NCBI RefSeq assembly: GCF_000341285.1
Contig: NW_005178461.1
Coordinates: 1 to 64,000 of the forward strand
Direction: 5' to 3'
Length of the DNA stretch: 64,000 nucleotides
Origin: Galdieria sulphuraria
Taxonomy: Eukaryota > Rhodophyta > Bangiophyceae > Galdieriales > Galdieriaceae
Shown here: positions 44,622-57,659 of the stretch, in pieces
Layout: every line of letters begins with the position of its first letter
How positions within the stretch are numbered: the stretch's first letter is position 1
The notes under the pieces: model-generated
What the model saw: only the letters and a program-made list of their open reading frames with translations
Database searches by the model: none
What the model was told of the DNA's origin: nothing
Made by a program: the position numbers and the translations under genes

Positions 44622-46155
44622 TGCTGGAAATCATATCCATCCAGTTTGATCATAACTGTTGGAGTATGTGCTACTCTATTGCGTCATTTTCTCCGCCTCC
44701 ATATTTCTTCTTTGACTCAGCAGTGTTTGAATGCTATATGACTCCTGGAATGGTTCAATTTAGTTTAGTCGACTAAGCATTGAGCCATCAACATTTCTCT
44801 TCTCACACTTGCGTCTCACTCCCCGAGAATATAGTTTGTAAAAGCTCGTTCTCGTAGAGAATAATTTAGTTGCAGAGCATTGTTCAAAAGAGAGTTGTAC
44901 TTAACGATGTAAATAATACAGCTAAAAAGTTAAAAGTATTAAGATTACATTTTTAACTCTTCAAATACCAAATTTGCCAAAAAGTTTCTTCATACTGAGT
45001 TCAAATGGTTCTATAGATGAGGAACATTCGTAAATATCTTCAAAGTTTATTTCTCCATACACTGAATATTTCATTCATCTGGTAAATTAGATACTCCAGT
45101 CACAAACTGAAGCTTGTCGTTGCATTTAAATACTCCCAAAAAGTGCGGCGATTTCATTCAAACCGTCAGGAAAGTGATGTAGTGTTGACAAAGTCAATGA
45201 CCATTTTTCTAGAAGGTTGGTTCAGCACAAATCTTACCACGTAGGAGTGCAATATCAAAGTTAACATTGGCTTTTTCGAGAGAAGGCAATCAATATATGA
45301 GAAATATGGCGCTGGTTGAGTAACGAACTTCTATAAGAAGTTTTCTACGTTCATTTTTGGGAGAGTTTTGATCTTTAGAAAAAATTTCTTACACAAGTGA
45401 AACATTCCTATTTGTAGTTTTCATATGAATAATGTTAATGGTAGACACTGTTTTGGAGCAATTTCATTTATCAAATGGGAGCCTCGTATAGCGAATTGGG
45501 AGATTTTGAAATACTTTGGAGTTTTACAACTAATACCCCTCGAATGTTTATGTACTAGAAAGGATTCTAGATTATTGGAATTTTTGAAGAGTGTAACACT
45601 CCAAGATAATTCAAGAAGTGAAAAACAGAGGATTTTTCAGTATGACCCTCATTCATGAACAACAAGTATGATGCATAGCTTTACAAGGAAATTCAGTATG
45701 ACATTTGGGATACTATTCAAAGAAGATTCTTGTCAGAAACTCCCTTTTAAAGCTCGAAAGATCGTTGCCTATCTATGAACACAAAAGTTGTGCACTTTCC
45801 TTTGTGGTAGTTTCCTCTGTTAACCTTTCCATTTTCCGTTGGCTTTGGTTCTACCAGTAGTGGCATCAACTCTTCTTTGAACTATTAGAAATATTCAACC
45901 AGTTACTGCTTTAAAAAAAAGTAACATAAGTATTGGCTGTGAGCGTTTGTATTGAATATTGATCAAATTACTCGGCAAACTCAACAATTTTCAGGAGGCT
46001 TCAAATAAAAAGCAATACAATGTAAGATTCAACTGCGATTCGAGATTGGAAAAGTTCCAACAATCTGCAAACGGACTTCAATCTATCAGATTGGCGGGCA
46101 AAATCGACGTTTTCAAATAAACCCGCGCTCAACTCTCTATTCGTTGCAACTTGGA
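44622..46155. other. Long intergenic region upstream of MCM3
   Basis: 1.5 kb with no recognised gene. One ATG ORF of 77 codons at 45425-45658 (MNNVNGRHCFGAISF..., two Trp) has weak coding character and no family features. An E2F-like element is close to the MCM3 start. Confidence 0.45.
46091..46102. promoter_or_regulatory. E2F-like element TTGGCGGGCAAA upstream of MCM3
   Basis: It lies 54 bp before the MCM3 ATG. The complement TTTGCCCGCCAA differs from the TTTSSCGC consensus by one extra C; a second GC-rich patch (ACCCGCGCT) follows at about 46121-46129. MCM genes are classic E2F targets. Confidence 0.5.
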
Positions 46156-48877
<2,722 letters not shown>

Positions 48878-49146
48878 AACACCCACTATTGTTTCATTTG
48901 TTTTGAGTTGAATGGTCCAGCTTGCATATCGATAGTGACTCTTGGAAATTGTTTACGTCAAGACTACTTAGATGTTTGATTTCGTTCTGTTATCTCTCTC
49001 TATTCTGTGTATTTATTGGCACTTTCTCCGCATTAGTTGTTTGGCATGGGGAATACTATTCGTTTGGGACATCTATATCGGTTACTAGTCAACCACTCAA
49101 CTGTATTCTTAAGCTAATTGAGTGTTCGACTGATTTGACCTTCCCT

Positions 49147-50767
49147 TTATTCAACTGCAACCAGTAGAATTTTCTGCTTCTTGCCAATTCCTAAAAGAAG
49201 CATACTGTTCTCTACGAGGTCCTCTTGGCCAATCGATCTATCAAGTTCCTCAACTCTTCGATTATTTATATAGCAACCTCCATTGATAATAAATCTTTTT
49301 GCTTCACTTTTACTTTTCATAATGCCGCATTCCACTAAAACTTCTATCAGACTTTTTTTCAGTAAATGTTCTTTGCGGATTTCTTTTGATGGTATTTCGT
49401 CTTTCAATTGACGCAAAGTGTCAAAATCGAGTATAGATTCCTCAACAAGACGACCAGGAGACGATGCAGACGTTACCCTTTGGGCAAATTTAACACCTTC
49501 GTCTCCATGCACAAGTCTTGTTACCTCCTCTGCCAAAAGCTTCTGTGCCGTGTTTGGTTTATAAAAACTCGAATTTTTCATTGATAACTCGAGCTCTCCA
49601 ATTTCCGATAGTGGCAAGAAAGTTAAATACTTCAAAAGTCTTATCACATCAGCATCAGAGGTTTGGTAAAGAAACTGATAAAACTCAAAGGGAGATAACT
49701 TTTCTGGTGATAACCATATGGCTCCTTTTTCTGACTTGCCAAACTTTCGTCCATCTGAACTCGTCAGTAGAGGAAAAGTTAGTCCATGAAGATTTGCTCC
49801 CAACAGTCTTCTAGCCAAATCCTTCCCGGCAACAATATTACCCCATTGATCGCTTCCTCCTGCTTGTAAATCTACTCCATAATGTTTATGAAGATGAACA
49901 AAATCATATGCTTGTAATAATTGATAAGAAAATTCTGTAAAGGAAATGCCTTCTTCGTTGTTCATTCTATTTCGAACGCTTTCTTTACCCAACATAGTAC
50001 CAACTCGAGTATATTTTCCAACATCGCGCAGAAACTCCAAGAAACCCATTTTGCCTAACCAGTCGTCGTTATTCAGAATGATTGGTTCCACAGGGTTAAA
50101 AGAATCGTGACTAAAGACCAATATCTAATCACCATAAACAAACTATACAGCAGGCCTAAGTTTATGGCGAAATACTTACCTGTTCAAAGTTTCTTTTAAT
50201 GCCTTGCAAGTTTTTTGCTATCGTTTCGTCATCCAACAAAGGTCGCTCCGCACTTTTCCCAGATGGATCCCCAATCTTTCCAGTTGCTCCACCTAATAGA
50301 ACCACTGGTTGATGGCCGTGTGCTTGGAACCATCGAAGGATCACTATTCCAAGCAAATTTCCTATGTGAAGGCTTTCTGCGGTAGGATCGAAACCTACAT
50401 AAATTCTTACTGGTTTTTGGCAAAGTTTCTCAACTTCTGGACCCGTCGTTTGGTCAAGAAGGCCTCGCTAAATATCACAAGAAATTCCTTCTTTAAAAAA
50501 TAGCTAAGATTATGTAGTCAACTTTACCTCTCTCAAAACTTGTATCACGGTTTTCTTTGAAGCAGCCTGAGAAGCACCACCAGACTTGCAGCAGTGAAGT
50601 TGATGTACACTTCTTTTTCCAATTCTGAAGTATGCAAAGTTTGACAACTTTACATACCGCACAAAAACACCGTGTTTTGCGAAAGACAACGCTGTGTAAA
50701 GGTTATTTCTAGTGTACCATATTCGCAACTGTTGCAAAGGCACAAAAGTAAGCGAATGACCAGCCAT
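49147..50767 (-). CDS. TYRS: Tyrosyl-tRNA synthetase, bacterial type, organellar
   Basis: Class I aminoacyl-tRNA synthetase. Start MAGHSLTFVPLQQLR at 50767; about 50-70 basic N-terminal residues look like an organelle-targeting peptide. The HIGH motif is in PTAESLHIGNLLG, with GGATGKIGDPSGKSAER, the Tyr-binding ALQAYDF-type segment QLLQAYDFVHLHKHYG, DLQAGGSDQWGNIVAG, and the KMSKS equivalent GRKFGKSE. The C-terminal S4 RNA-binding domain has LVECGIMKSKSEAKRFIINGGCYINN. Introns: about 50526-50467 and about 50182-50124. The bacterial-type sequence with presequence implies mitochondrial and/or plastid function; the cytosolic enzyme should be elsewhere. The stop at 49147 abuts the MCM3 side in convergent orientation. 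Confidence 0.94.
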
Positions 50768-50944
50768 TTTCTTAGAACAACCAATCACAGTCTTCTGTTT
50801 CCTACTATTTCTTCTTCTTGTTGGATGACGCTAAAACTTTAATAATCCCCAACACACAATCCAATTCAACAGTTCTTGAATGAGTCCTCACATATATCCT
50901 TTCTAAGAGATAAAAGAGCACAACCAAAATTGTTCAAAAATATT

Positions 50945-52120
50945 TTAATGATGATTGTTCAATTGACGACGTTGCTTTCGAATATACTTGAATGAACCCT
51001 TGAAAAAATATAAAATGACGACTGAAAATAGGAAAGAAAATAATAAGCTACCGCCAACTACAGAATACCAGCCAATAGGAGAGCCAGTATTTGACAATTC
51101 AAGAGGTGTCAGTATGTTCGTACCAAAACAGGCACCAAACTAGGGAATCTGAGAACAATTCCAAACAAAATCATGCTTGTAACTTACTAACGAGGTAAAA
51201 CTGATCGCACTAGATATTAAAGTGAAAGTTTAATCATAAGCAATGACTCGATTACGAAAAGAATCCATGCCGATGCTCAAAACATCCTCTCGATTATTTA
51301 CTTCTTCCAACAGGCGGTGTACTCGTTGACCAATCGTTTCAAGTAACTATAAGAAAGTTTACAACTGCATAATAAACACACGGGTAAAACATACCAAAAT
51401 GGAAGAGTCAAGACAACGAAACAGTAGTAGGCGCTGCTCTAGAAGGTCTTCAGTCTGCTGTTTCAAGTTGTCGCTGTCAAAGTCAGTAGGAACTTCAAAA
51501 GCTTCTTCCTCGAGAAATGAAACCAAAAGCTGACGTGGAATTTCTGAGTTCTCGGCAATCTGATAAAGTTGCTGCTTTTTTAGTCGGAGGGAAGACAGAT
51601 AGTGGGCAACATTCTTTCTCGGTGCTTCTTTCAACATTTGATAAGTTGCGGATTCCAAGGATTCAAAAGGCGCTGTTGCTTGTTTGCTTACGAGCGTTAA
51701 AAGTGTATCCAATACAAAAAGTTCAAAAACGAAATGGTTGTTAGACTGTTGAGCTGAACGCAAACTAGTTACGAGTTGCTTCGAAACCTTGGCACTTTGA
51801 AGATTCTCAGGGTCAAATATTTGAACCTTTTCATGAAATACAAGTGCCCTTAGGTCAAATACCGACAGAATAATAACGTTACTCAAAAGTCTTAAAGTTG
51901 CTCCCCTCCTAAAGGCTGGATCAACCACTTTGAGGTCTGTAAAGTTCAGCTTCCTATTGGTACGTCCTCTTTTCGATAGTCCGCTCCATAAAACACTTTG
52001 ATTTGCTTCGGAGATTACGGACTTTCTGTTTATGGTACGAAACGAACTACGACCGTCGCGAAGTATTTCTAAACATTTGAGCATAAACTCATCCTCGTTT
52101 TCCATTTCTCGTCCACTCAT
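50945..52120 (-). pseudogene. MRS2/CorA-like Mg2+ transporter with an in-frame stop and a GTN signature
   Basis: Exon 1 (52120 to about 51394) encodes the soluble MRS2 domain: RKLNFTDLKVVDPAFRRG, AIILFDLRA-type IILSVFDLRALVFHEKV, FELFVLDTLLTLVSKQ, and the helix LLEQRLLLFRCLDSSIL. A 48-nt intron leads to LLETIGQRVHRLLEEVNN...DSFRNRVIAYD, then TAA at 51232-51230 where the family has a hydrophobic residue, then TFTLISSAISFTSL in the same frame. After another intron comes FGACFGTNILTPLE, TM2 and a basic tail, ending at 50945. No GT-AG pair in the right phase removes the TAA. The pore signature GMN is GTN (GGT ACG AAC at 51124-51116). Everything else is conserved, so this is a very recent pseudogene, a polymorphism or an error. 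Confidence 0.75.
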
Positions 52121-52311
52121 GAAATCTAAACTTCCGGAATTACTTTCTCAAAGCTTTTCAGTTCAAAGTTCTTAAGACTCTTTATATTTCTTTTTATCTT
52201 ACAAATATCCAAAGAAAATAAATTGAAAGAAACAAGAAATAAAGTAGTAAACATTTCAAATTTTATATTAACGAAAAATAAACAGTTGTAGGAGTATCGA
52301 AAAACTTTGAA

Positions 52312-54039
52312 CTAAGAATAGTGTCCCAAGTGATGGGTAGACTTTCTCTGGTTAGTCAACGAATCCTGACTAGTTGAGGATACCACGTTCCTGCTATAAG
52401 CTGGCTGCAAAGGTGGTCTCTTTCCAGAGGAATAGGTCAAGTCCTTCTCCGTCAAGTCATTTGATTGGGTCTTGAAAAATAAACTTGGAATATCCAATTT
52501 TCTAGCAAAAACCATTCGATATGTCAAATAGGCATAAAGTGTACCTCCTAACAGATCGATGACATAATGATGTTGTAGATACATAGCTGCCCAATATATC
52601 AAACAAACATAGCAAGTCGCCAAAACTTTGAACAGATGAGAACCACGCGTAGGAAAACAAAATGCTACAAGTGATGGCCATGCAGCGTGAAGACTTGGAA
52701 AAGAACCAAATGGTATTCTATTTTGAGTAGTATAAGTTTCCTGATAAAATACAATACCGAAAAGCTTATCAACTCGTGCCAAGGCAGCTCCAGGATTCCC
52801 ACTCATCCAGTGTTCTGCCTTTGCTAGTCCATTCAACTCAAAGTACCAAGGAGGTGCAAAAGGAAAAAGAATCTACTCTGCATAAGATAGTACCCCATAA
52901 TAAATAGAATTGCTTACTTGCGTCAAGACGGCTGAAGTATTTAGTACTCCCAAAGATGCAAAAAAACAAAATGCTTCCTTCCGGCCGTCCTGTATGAGAT
53001 ATTAGAAACTATGAAATTATGTATTCAAACTTTTCCTTACAGTCAAAAGAAGATATAAAAAAAATAAGCCAGGCAGAACTGCGTGTATTGTGTAAGGAAC
53101 CGCTGCTACAAAATCTGCCGCTTTACTGGACCTCGTGGCAAACCAACGATATGGAAAGTGTAAAAGACCCTCCAGTTTAGGAAGCAGATTGGTATTGATA
53201 GAAGGACGCCAGGAAAGAGATAAACGAGGATAGAAATTAAAAACGAGAAACCAAACAATAAGAGGAAGCATCGAAAGCACGCTCTCGACGCCAACTCTAA
53301 CAACCACTTGTGTTGTAATTTCTTCACCAGCAATTCCTGAAAGAATTCTTAGAAACCGATCCAACCCATAACACACGTTGTTTGATTGATATTGGGACTC
53401 TGATCTTTCTGCAATATCAGTCACGGGACTTCTTTGCTCCGGTGTACGTTTCGTTTCATTGACACCTACTACCTGAAATGACTCGGGTGAAGGAAAATTT
53501 TGTTGAGCACAAAACGACCAAGTACTCGTTTGTGAACTGCTATCTAACTTAAGACGATTATTTTGCGATGAGGCCTCACTAGAAGCCCGATATTGGTCTT
53601 GCTCACAACACTGAGGGCCTACAAAGGAACTCTCCAGCTTGTTCTTCTCTTGAGTATGTCCAAAGAGCTTTGAAAAATATTTTTGGCATACTTTTGCACT
53701 TCGCCTTATTAAACCAACTTGTTCAAAAAGGCTTTTCGGTGAGGAAGTCCGTGGGGCATAATATGGCAGCTCAAACTTCTTGTAGGAAACTAGGGGCAAA
53801 GACTTCTTATTTTTATGACCAACGTTGACACAAACATTATTCGCTGACGTGGACTCTGAAATACTTGCTCTTCTTGTCTTGAATCGACTGCCGGAAATAC
53901 CTGGAGCAGCGTCCAACGAGTTGGTACCTTCTACCAAAACAAAGTCACTGGCTGCTCTCCTTCTGTTCCATCTCCAAATATCACCATTTCCAATTTCAGT
54001 TTCTTTTTTGCAAGAGTTGCTCAGAACAAGGTTGGCCAT
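52312..54039 (-). CDS. AUR1: AUR1-like inositol phosphorylceramide synthase (PAP2 superfamily)
   Basis: Four exons from MANLVLSNSCKKETEIG at 54039 to 52312. The first about 220 residues are polar, Ser-rich and poorly conserved. The membrane part follows: VESVLSMLPLIVWFLVFNFYPRL, a segment HFPYRWFATRSS, AVPYTIHAVLPGLFFLYLLL, DGRKEAFCFFASLGVLNTSAVL, and across the last intron ILFPFAPPWYFELNGLAKAE. The PAP2 active site has SFPSLHAAWPS (C2 motif) and MYLQHHYVIDLLGG (C3 motif with catalytic His and Asp). This matches Aur1-type IPC synthase, which transfers phosphoinositol to ceramide in the Golgi. Introns: about 53041-52991 and about 52920-52873. The cytosolic N-terminal extension is unusually long for Aur1. 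Confidence 0.83.
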
Positions 54040-54112
54040 CTAAGTGAACACTACAACGCAAGTAACACCCCTTTGCCCAGTAACACCATTTCCCCTTGCA
54101 AAGCCAAATTCG

Positions 54113-54618
54113 TTAATATTCACCTCGAAAATAGACAATATCGGACTCTAGTTCCTTTACCTTACGTTGTAAGGCATCCACCTAGTCCTTTCTGTACATG
54201 CTCAGTTGGCACTCAACAAAATTAGTCTTACTTGTTTTATAAGTTGTTCGTTGTGCTGTGTAACTTGTTCATATTTCTCGTATAATTGGTGATAAAGCTC
54301 GTCTAGTTTTTCAAAGTCGTTGCAGATAGTATTTAGCTGCCTTTGCAAGTCTACCAACTTGTCTTGGTCGAGACTTTCACAAAACTTGCACACGTCTGTT
54401 AGTCTGGAACGGAACAAACCAAACTGCACAGAATCCACTTCAACAGACTTATTATGAAAGTCAAACAAAGAAGACTCGGCTATTATAACAGGTTTCCTTT
54501 GCTTCCCTTTTCGACCCAAATGACTGCCACTTGAGGGAATACACTTATTTGACAAAAATACAAAAGACTGCCTGGAAGAAAATATGTCGGCTACAAAACA
54601 GACACAACTTGACTTCAT
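54113..54618 (-). CDS. Small coiled-coil protein of unknown function
   Basis: Two exons; an ATG at 54618 is the most likely start (MKSSCVCFVADIFSSRQS...). About 152 aa. The middle is basic (GSHLGRKGKQRKP). The C-terminal 75 residues form a continuous heptad-like helix (LVDLQRQLNTICNDFEKLDE..., LYEKYEQVTQHNEQLIKQ, then after a 49-nt intron VDALQRKVKELESDIVYFRGEY). No catalytic motif. It could be a subunit of a coiled-coil complex (kinetochore, tether or BLOC type), but nothing decides this. Confidence 0.6.
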
Positions 54619-54788
54619 TTCGAGATACAAAAATTCCACAACGACCATGAAAACGAGAATATATAACATCCATATCACTATAGCACAAAGAAGGAAATAC
54701 TACAATACATAATATACTCCCTAAAGAGGATTTATATACGTCTATTTTAGAGAAACTAATTCTAAACACAAACTGAAAGAATACTGAC

Positions 54789-55883
54789 TCAAGCCCTATG
54801 ATTCTTCCTATCTTTCGAGTCCTTTTCATCATATTTGGTATCATTGGCAGCGTTCCTGCCATCTTCGTTGTTCACGTCTAGGTTTCCGTTTCCATCTTCG
54901 ATATTCTTTTTAGAAGTTCCTTCATACATTCTCCGTAGCATATCTAAATGCTCTATCGAAACTCCTTCTGTGGAAGATGTCCTTTCTGAGGATGCAACTT
55001 CCTCACTTTCAACAGATGCTGATGAATGCGACTCCTCTTGAACGCTCTCAATGTTCATATTTGGGTCTTTTGCTTCACTATCTACTTCTGAAGTTCCTTG
55101 ACTATCCTCCTGTGTCTGATTTTCAAGTCGTTTGCGCAGACTACTCAACAAGTCTTCGTCACGTACGGGAGAATCCTCGTCCGTTTCGATAAATTCTCGC
55201 TTCAACTGTTCTAATCTTTCATATTCTCTTTCAATGGCCTTTGCTTCCTCTTCTTCCTCCTTCAAAGATATCTTATATAACACGACACAAACTCCTGCAA
55301 AAACAAGAAGCGTCAAACCCCAAGTAATAAGTTTTTCCGACTTTGCAAGTTGCATCTTTTTGGGTGCACTTGAGGCTTCTTTTGAGCTACCGCTTGTCCT
55401 TTGCTTGATCTGATTTTGTTCCGAAACTTTCGCACTCTTTACCATGATTGTTTGAGTTTCCACGCTTCTACTCGCCGATGATTCATAATCTTTGGACCAA
55501 GTGGTAGTAATACTTTTACGTTCAAAGCCCTCTCCCTTAGTTGCAAGTGCTACAACAGGGTAACCAAAAGACAGAGCCAACAAGGAAACTACAACCGATA
55601 CAAAAGGACGAAACAGTATAGAGGAAACACTTCTCAATATTGCAACCAACAATTTTGCTCTTTTCTCTTTAATCTCGTCAGTTGGAGACTTACAGTATAT
55701 CGGTGTACAATAGGGAACTCGATAACGTTGCGCTACTATAAACAAGTTCCTCAGGCTTCGTCGACAGGTCTGGGAGATACAAGGACGCTGCAAAGCTTCC
55801 TGAAAGGGAATACATTTACGTCCAGAGTCAAAAGTCTTGATAAATGTTTTCGTAAAACACCCAAACCTCACAAAAGCCGGCAT
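54789..55883 (-). CDS. Two-TM protein with acidic C-terminal tail, probably plastid-targeted; unknown function
   Basis: Single exon, 364 aa from MPAFVRFGCFTKTFIKTFDS at 55883 (an earlier non-ATG start at 55952 is unlikely). The first about 75 residues are basic and rich in Ser/Thr/Arg/Cys, transit-peptide-like. A hydrophobic segment at about residues 93-114 ends in VVALATKG, which could be a thylakoid-type signal with an Ala-x-Ala-like cleavage site or a true membrane span. A second span at about 186-203 (ITWGLTLLVFAGVCVVLYKI) is followed by a highly charged coiled-coil (KEEEEEAKAIEREYERLEQ) and an acidic, low-complexity tail. No known domain was recognised; organelle location is inference. 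Confidence 0.6.
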   Translation of the reverse strand: MPAFVRFGCFTKTFIKTFDSGRKCIPFQEALQRPCISQTCRRSLRNLFIVAQRYRVPYCTPIYCKSPTDEIKEKRAKLLVAILRSVSSILFRPFVSVVVSLLALSFGYPVVALATKGEGFERKSITTTWSKDYESSASRSVETQTIMVKSAKVSEQNQIKQRTSGSSKEASSAPKKMQLAKSEKLITWGLTLLVFAGVCVVLYKISLKEEEEEAKAIEREYERLEQLKREFIETDEDSPVRDEDLLSSLRKRLENQTQEDSQGTSEVDSEAKDPNMNIESVQEESHSSASVESEEVASSERTSSTEGVSIEHLDMLRRMYEGTSKKNIEDGNGNLDVNNEDGRNAANDTKYDEKDSKDRKNHRA

Positions 55884-56036
55884 TTCCGTCCAAAATTCTA
55901 AAAGGAGATGAAAGAAGAGTAATGAAGTGACATGAATGGTTAAAGTAGACAATTAATTTCTGTCAATACGCCGACAAGATCTTATTTATCGAAATTTTAT
56001 AAAATTATTTGTACAAAGCACCCAGATGCCTTCGAA

Positions 56037-57047
56037 TCACTCCTTCACAAGAGGCCTTCCGGTTCTTAACAATCTTGTATATTCCAAAGAAGTCGACCAT
56101 CGATTCAACTCCGTTATACGAACAACTGGAAGAGGATGCGAAGCCACTTCAGCAAGTTGTTTCGAAGCTATTTGAGATAGAAAACCTTTTTCTGATTCCC
56201 TTGTAAACTCCTCAGCCTGTCTCATGTATTCTCTCACATCCAGCTGATGATGAATGCTAGACGACCCACCAGCCAATTTCATTATAGTAGAAGTTACTGT
56301 GAAAAGATCCTGGGATACTAATAAGGAGGCTCTATCACAGGAGAACTCCGCTGCTTGAAACCACTTTGTCATGTGACGTTCTAGTACATTAGAAAGTGGA
56401 AAGCCTATTGCACCAAAAGAACTACAGAGGATTGCAAAGGAGTTGGCTAACGTCAGCCAAACTCCATGTTCACATTTTAAGTGTCCTAGTTCATGAGCTA
56501 AAACTACTTGAAGTTCGGCTTCAGTGAGTATATCCAACAGAGATGAGTGTATAACTATAAAAGGTTTCTCTCCTTGAAATGCAAGAGTATATGCATTGGG
56601 ATATGGACTCTGTCGCAAAAATAAAGAAGGATAGGGATATATGTTCAGAATACTACAAGCCTGAACCAACAATGCATATAACTCAGGCAACTGTCTACTA
56701 GAAACTTGGATCCCAACGGAAAGATTCTCAAGGAGAAATAATTTCTCTATAAAAGGATTAATGAGTCGCCTGGATATCACCTCAAGCCCTACTACTCTGC
56801 GTAATAAGTTAGTGGAGACAAGGTCTATGGGATGGCGAAAAGAATCTGCCTTCAGAGAGGGAAAGGACAGTTTCTCCTTATGTTCTCCAAGAGACGAAAG
56901 TATTACTGAAGAACAAAAAAGAGGTGTCCTACGAAGTGAAACCATTTTTCTTATTTTGACGGAAAAAGTAGCTCTGCGAAACGATATAGAAGAATTGAAT
57001 GCCAACATAGAACAAAATAGGCAAAAGTCATTGGAGTTTTTAGCCAT
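56037..57047 (-). CDS. M48-family zinc metalloprotease
   Basis: Single exon, 336 aa, start MAKNSNDFCLFCSM at 57047. The first about 50 residues are Ser/Arg-rich and could be an organelle transit peptide. The zinc site HELGH is at residues 185-189 within QVVLAHELGHLKCEHG, and the downstream Glu ligand is in AAEFSCDRASLLV (about residue 234). Upstream motifs PNAYTLAFQGEKPFIVIHSSLLDIL are typical of the Oma1/HtpX-like peptidase_M48 group, also found in plant plastid homologues. One or two hydrophobic segments (WLTLANSFAILCSSFGAIGFPL) lie between the zinc ligands, as in membrane M48 enzymes. Substrate unknown; quality control is the usual role. Confidence 0.85.
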   Translation of the reverse strand: MAKNSNDFCLFCSMLAFNSSISFRRATFSVKIRKMVSLRRTPLFCSSVILSSLGEHKEKLSFPSLKADSFRHPIDLVSTNLLRRVVGLEVISRRLINPFIEKLFLLENLSVGIQVSSRQLPELYALLVQACSILNIYPYPSLFLRQSPYPNAYTLAFQGEKPFIVIHSSLLDILTEAELQVVLAHELGHLKCEHGVWLTLANSFAILCSSFGAIGFPLSNVLERHMTKWFQAAEFSCDRASLLVSQDLFTVTSTIMKLAGGSSSIHHQLDVREYMRQAEEFTRESEKGFLSQIASKQLAEVASHPLPVVRITELNRWSTSLEYTRLLRTGRPLVKE

Positions 57048-57659
57048 TGAGAAGAGATATTTTTGCTCCCACTCGACTGATGGTGGGTGGGATTGAAGAC
57101 TGAGATTGTTGCTGTGAAGCGTTGTGTTTCCTAATTGCTTATCGATATTTTTGATTGGTCACTCTATAGAACATCTGTATATTTTACATTGTTGATAAGT
57201 TGTCTCTCATGAGTAGTGTCATTCTACTTCGTGAGTTACTAGAACTTTCACATACAACACTTGTAGGAGAAACATTTCTTAGGTTGTTGCACGATGAACA
57301 CATACCATAAAATATGAAATGAGTAGCAATCCATTTTCTATTTGTAAGCCACGAGTACATAACAGGTCATACAAGTAGCTATATAAAAGACACTCTGCCC
57401 ATCCAACAACATTGAGATTGATCACTGGAAGTATTCTGAAACGTTAAATAGATTTGGAGCACAGTTGAGCTCTGATTTAAAATAAAAGTTAAATTCACAA
57501 ATTTTCAAACCAGATAAAGGTGACTTTGCCATCGCGCAGAAATCAATGTACTTCAAACTCAATTTTTCGAAAAAAGAATGCTGCGTTCTGGACAGAATGC
57601 TCCACTGGAGTGGGAAGCAGTTCTTTGAAGGAGCTTTCCAAGCTGATCCAAACATTGAT
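57048..57659. other. Intergenic, no gene recognised
   Basis: This lies between the M48 start and the GT69 stop. Open stretches here (57422-57730 minus, 57520-57714 plus) overlap the GT69 3' end in other frames and show no family features. A lone N is at 57674, inside the GT69 C-terminal codons. Confidence 0.4.

Noticed and set aside
48922-49167. 81-codon hydrophobic ORF between MCM3 and TyrRS
   Set aside because: No ATG start, overlaps the 3' end of TyrRS, and no recognisable domain.
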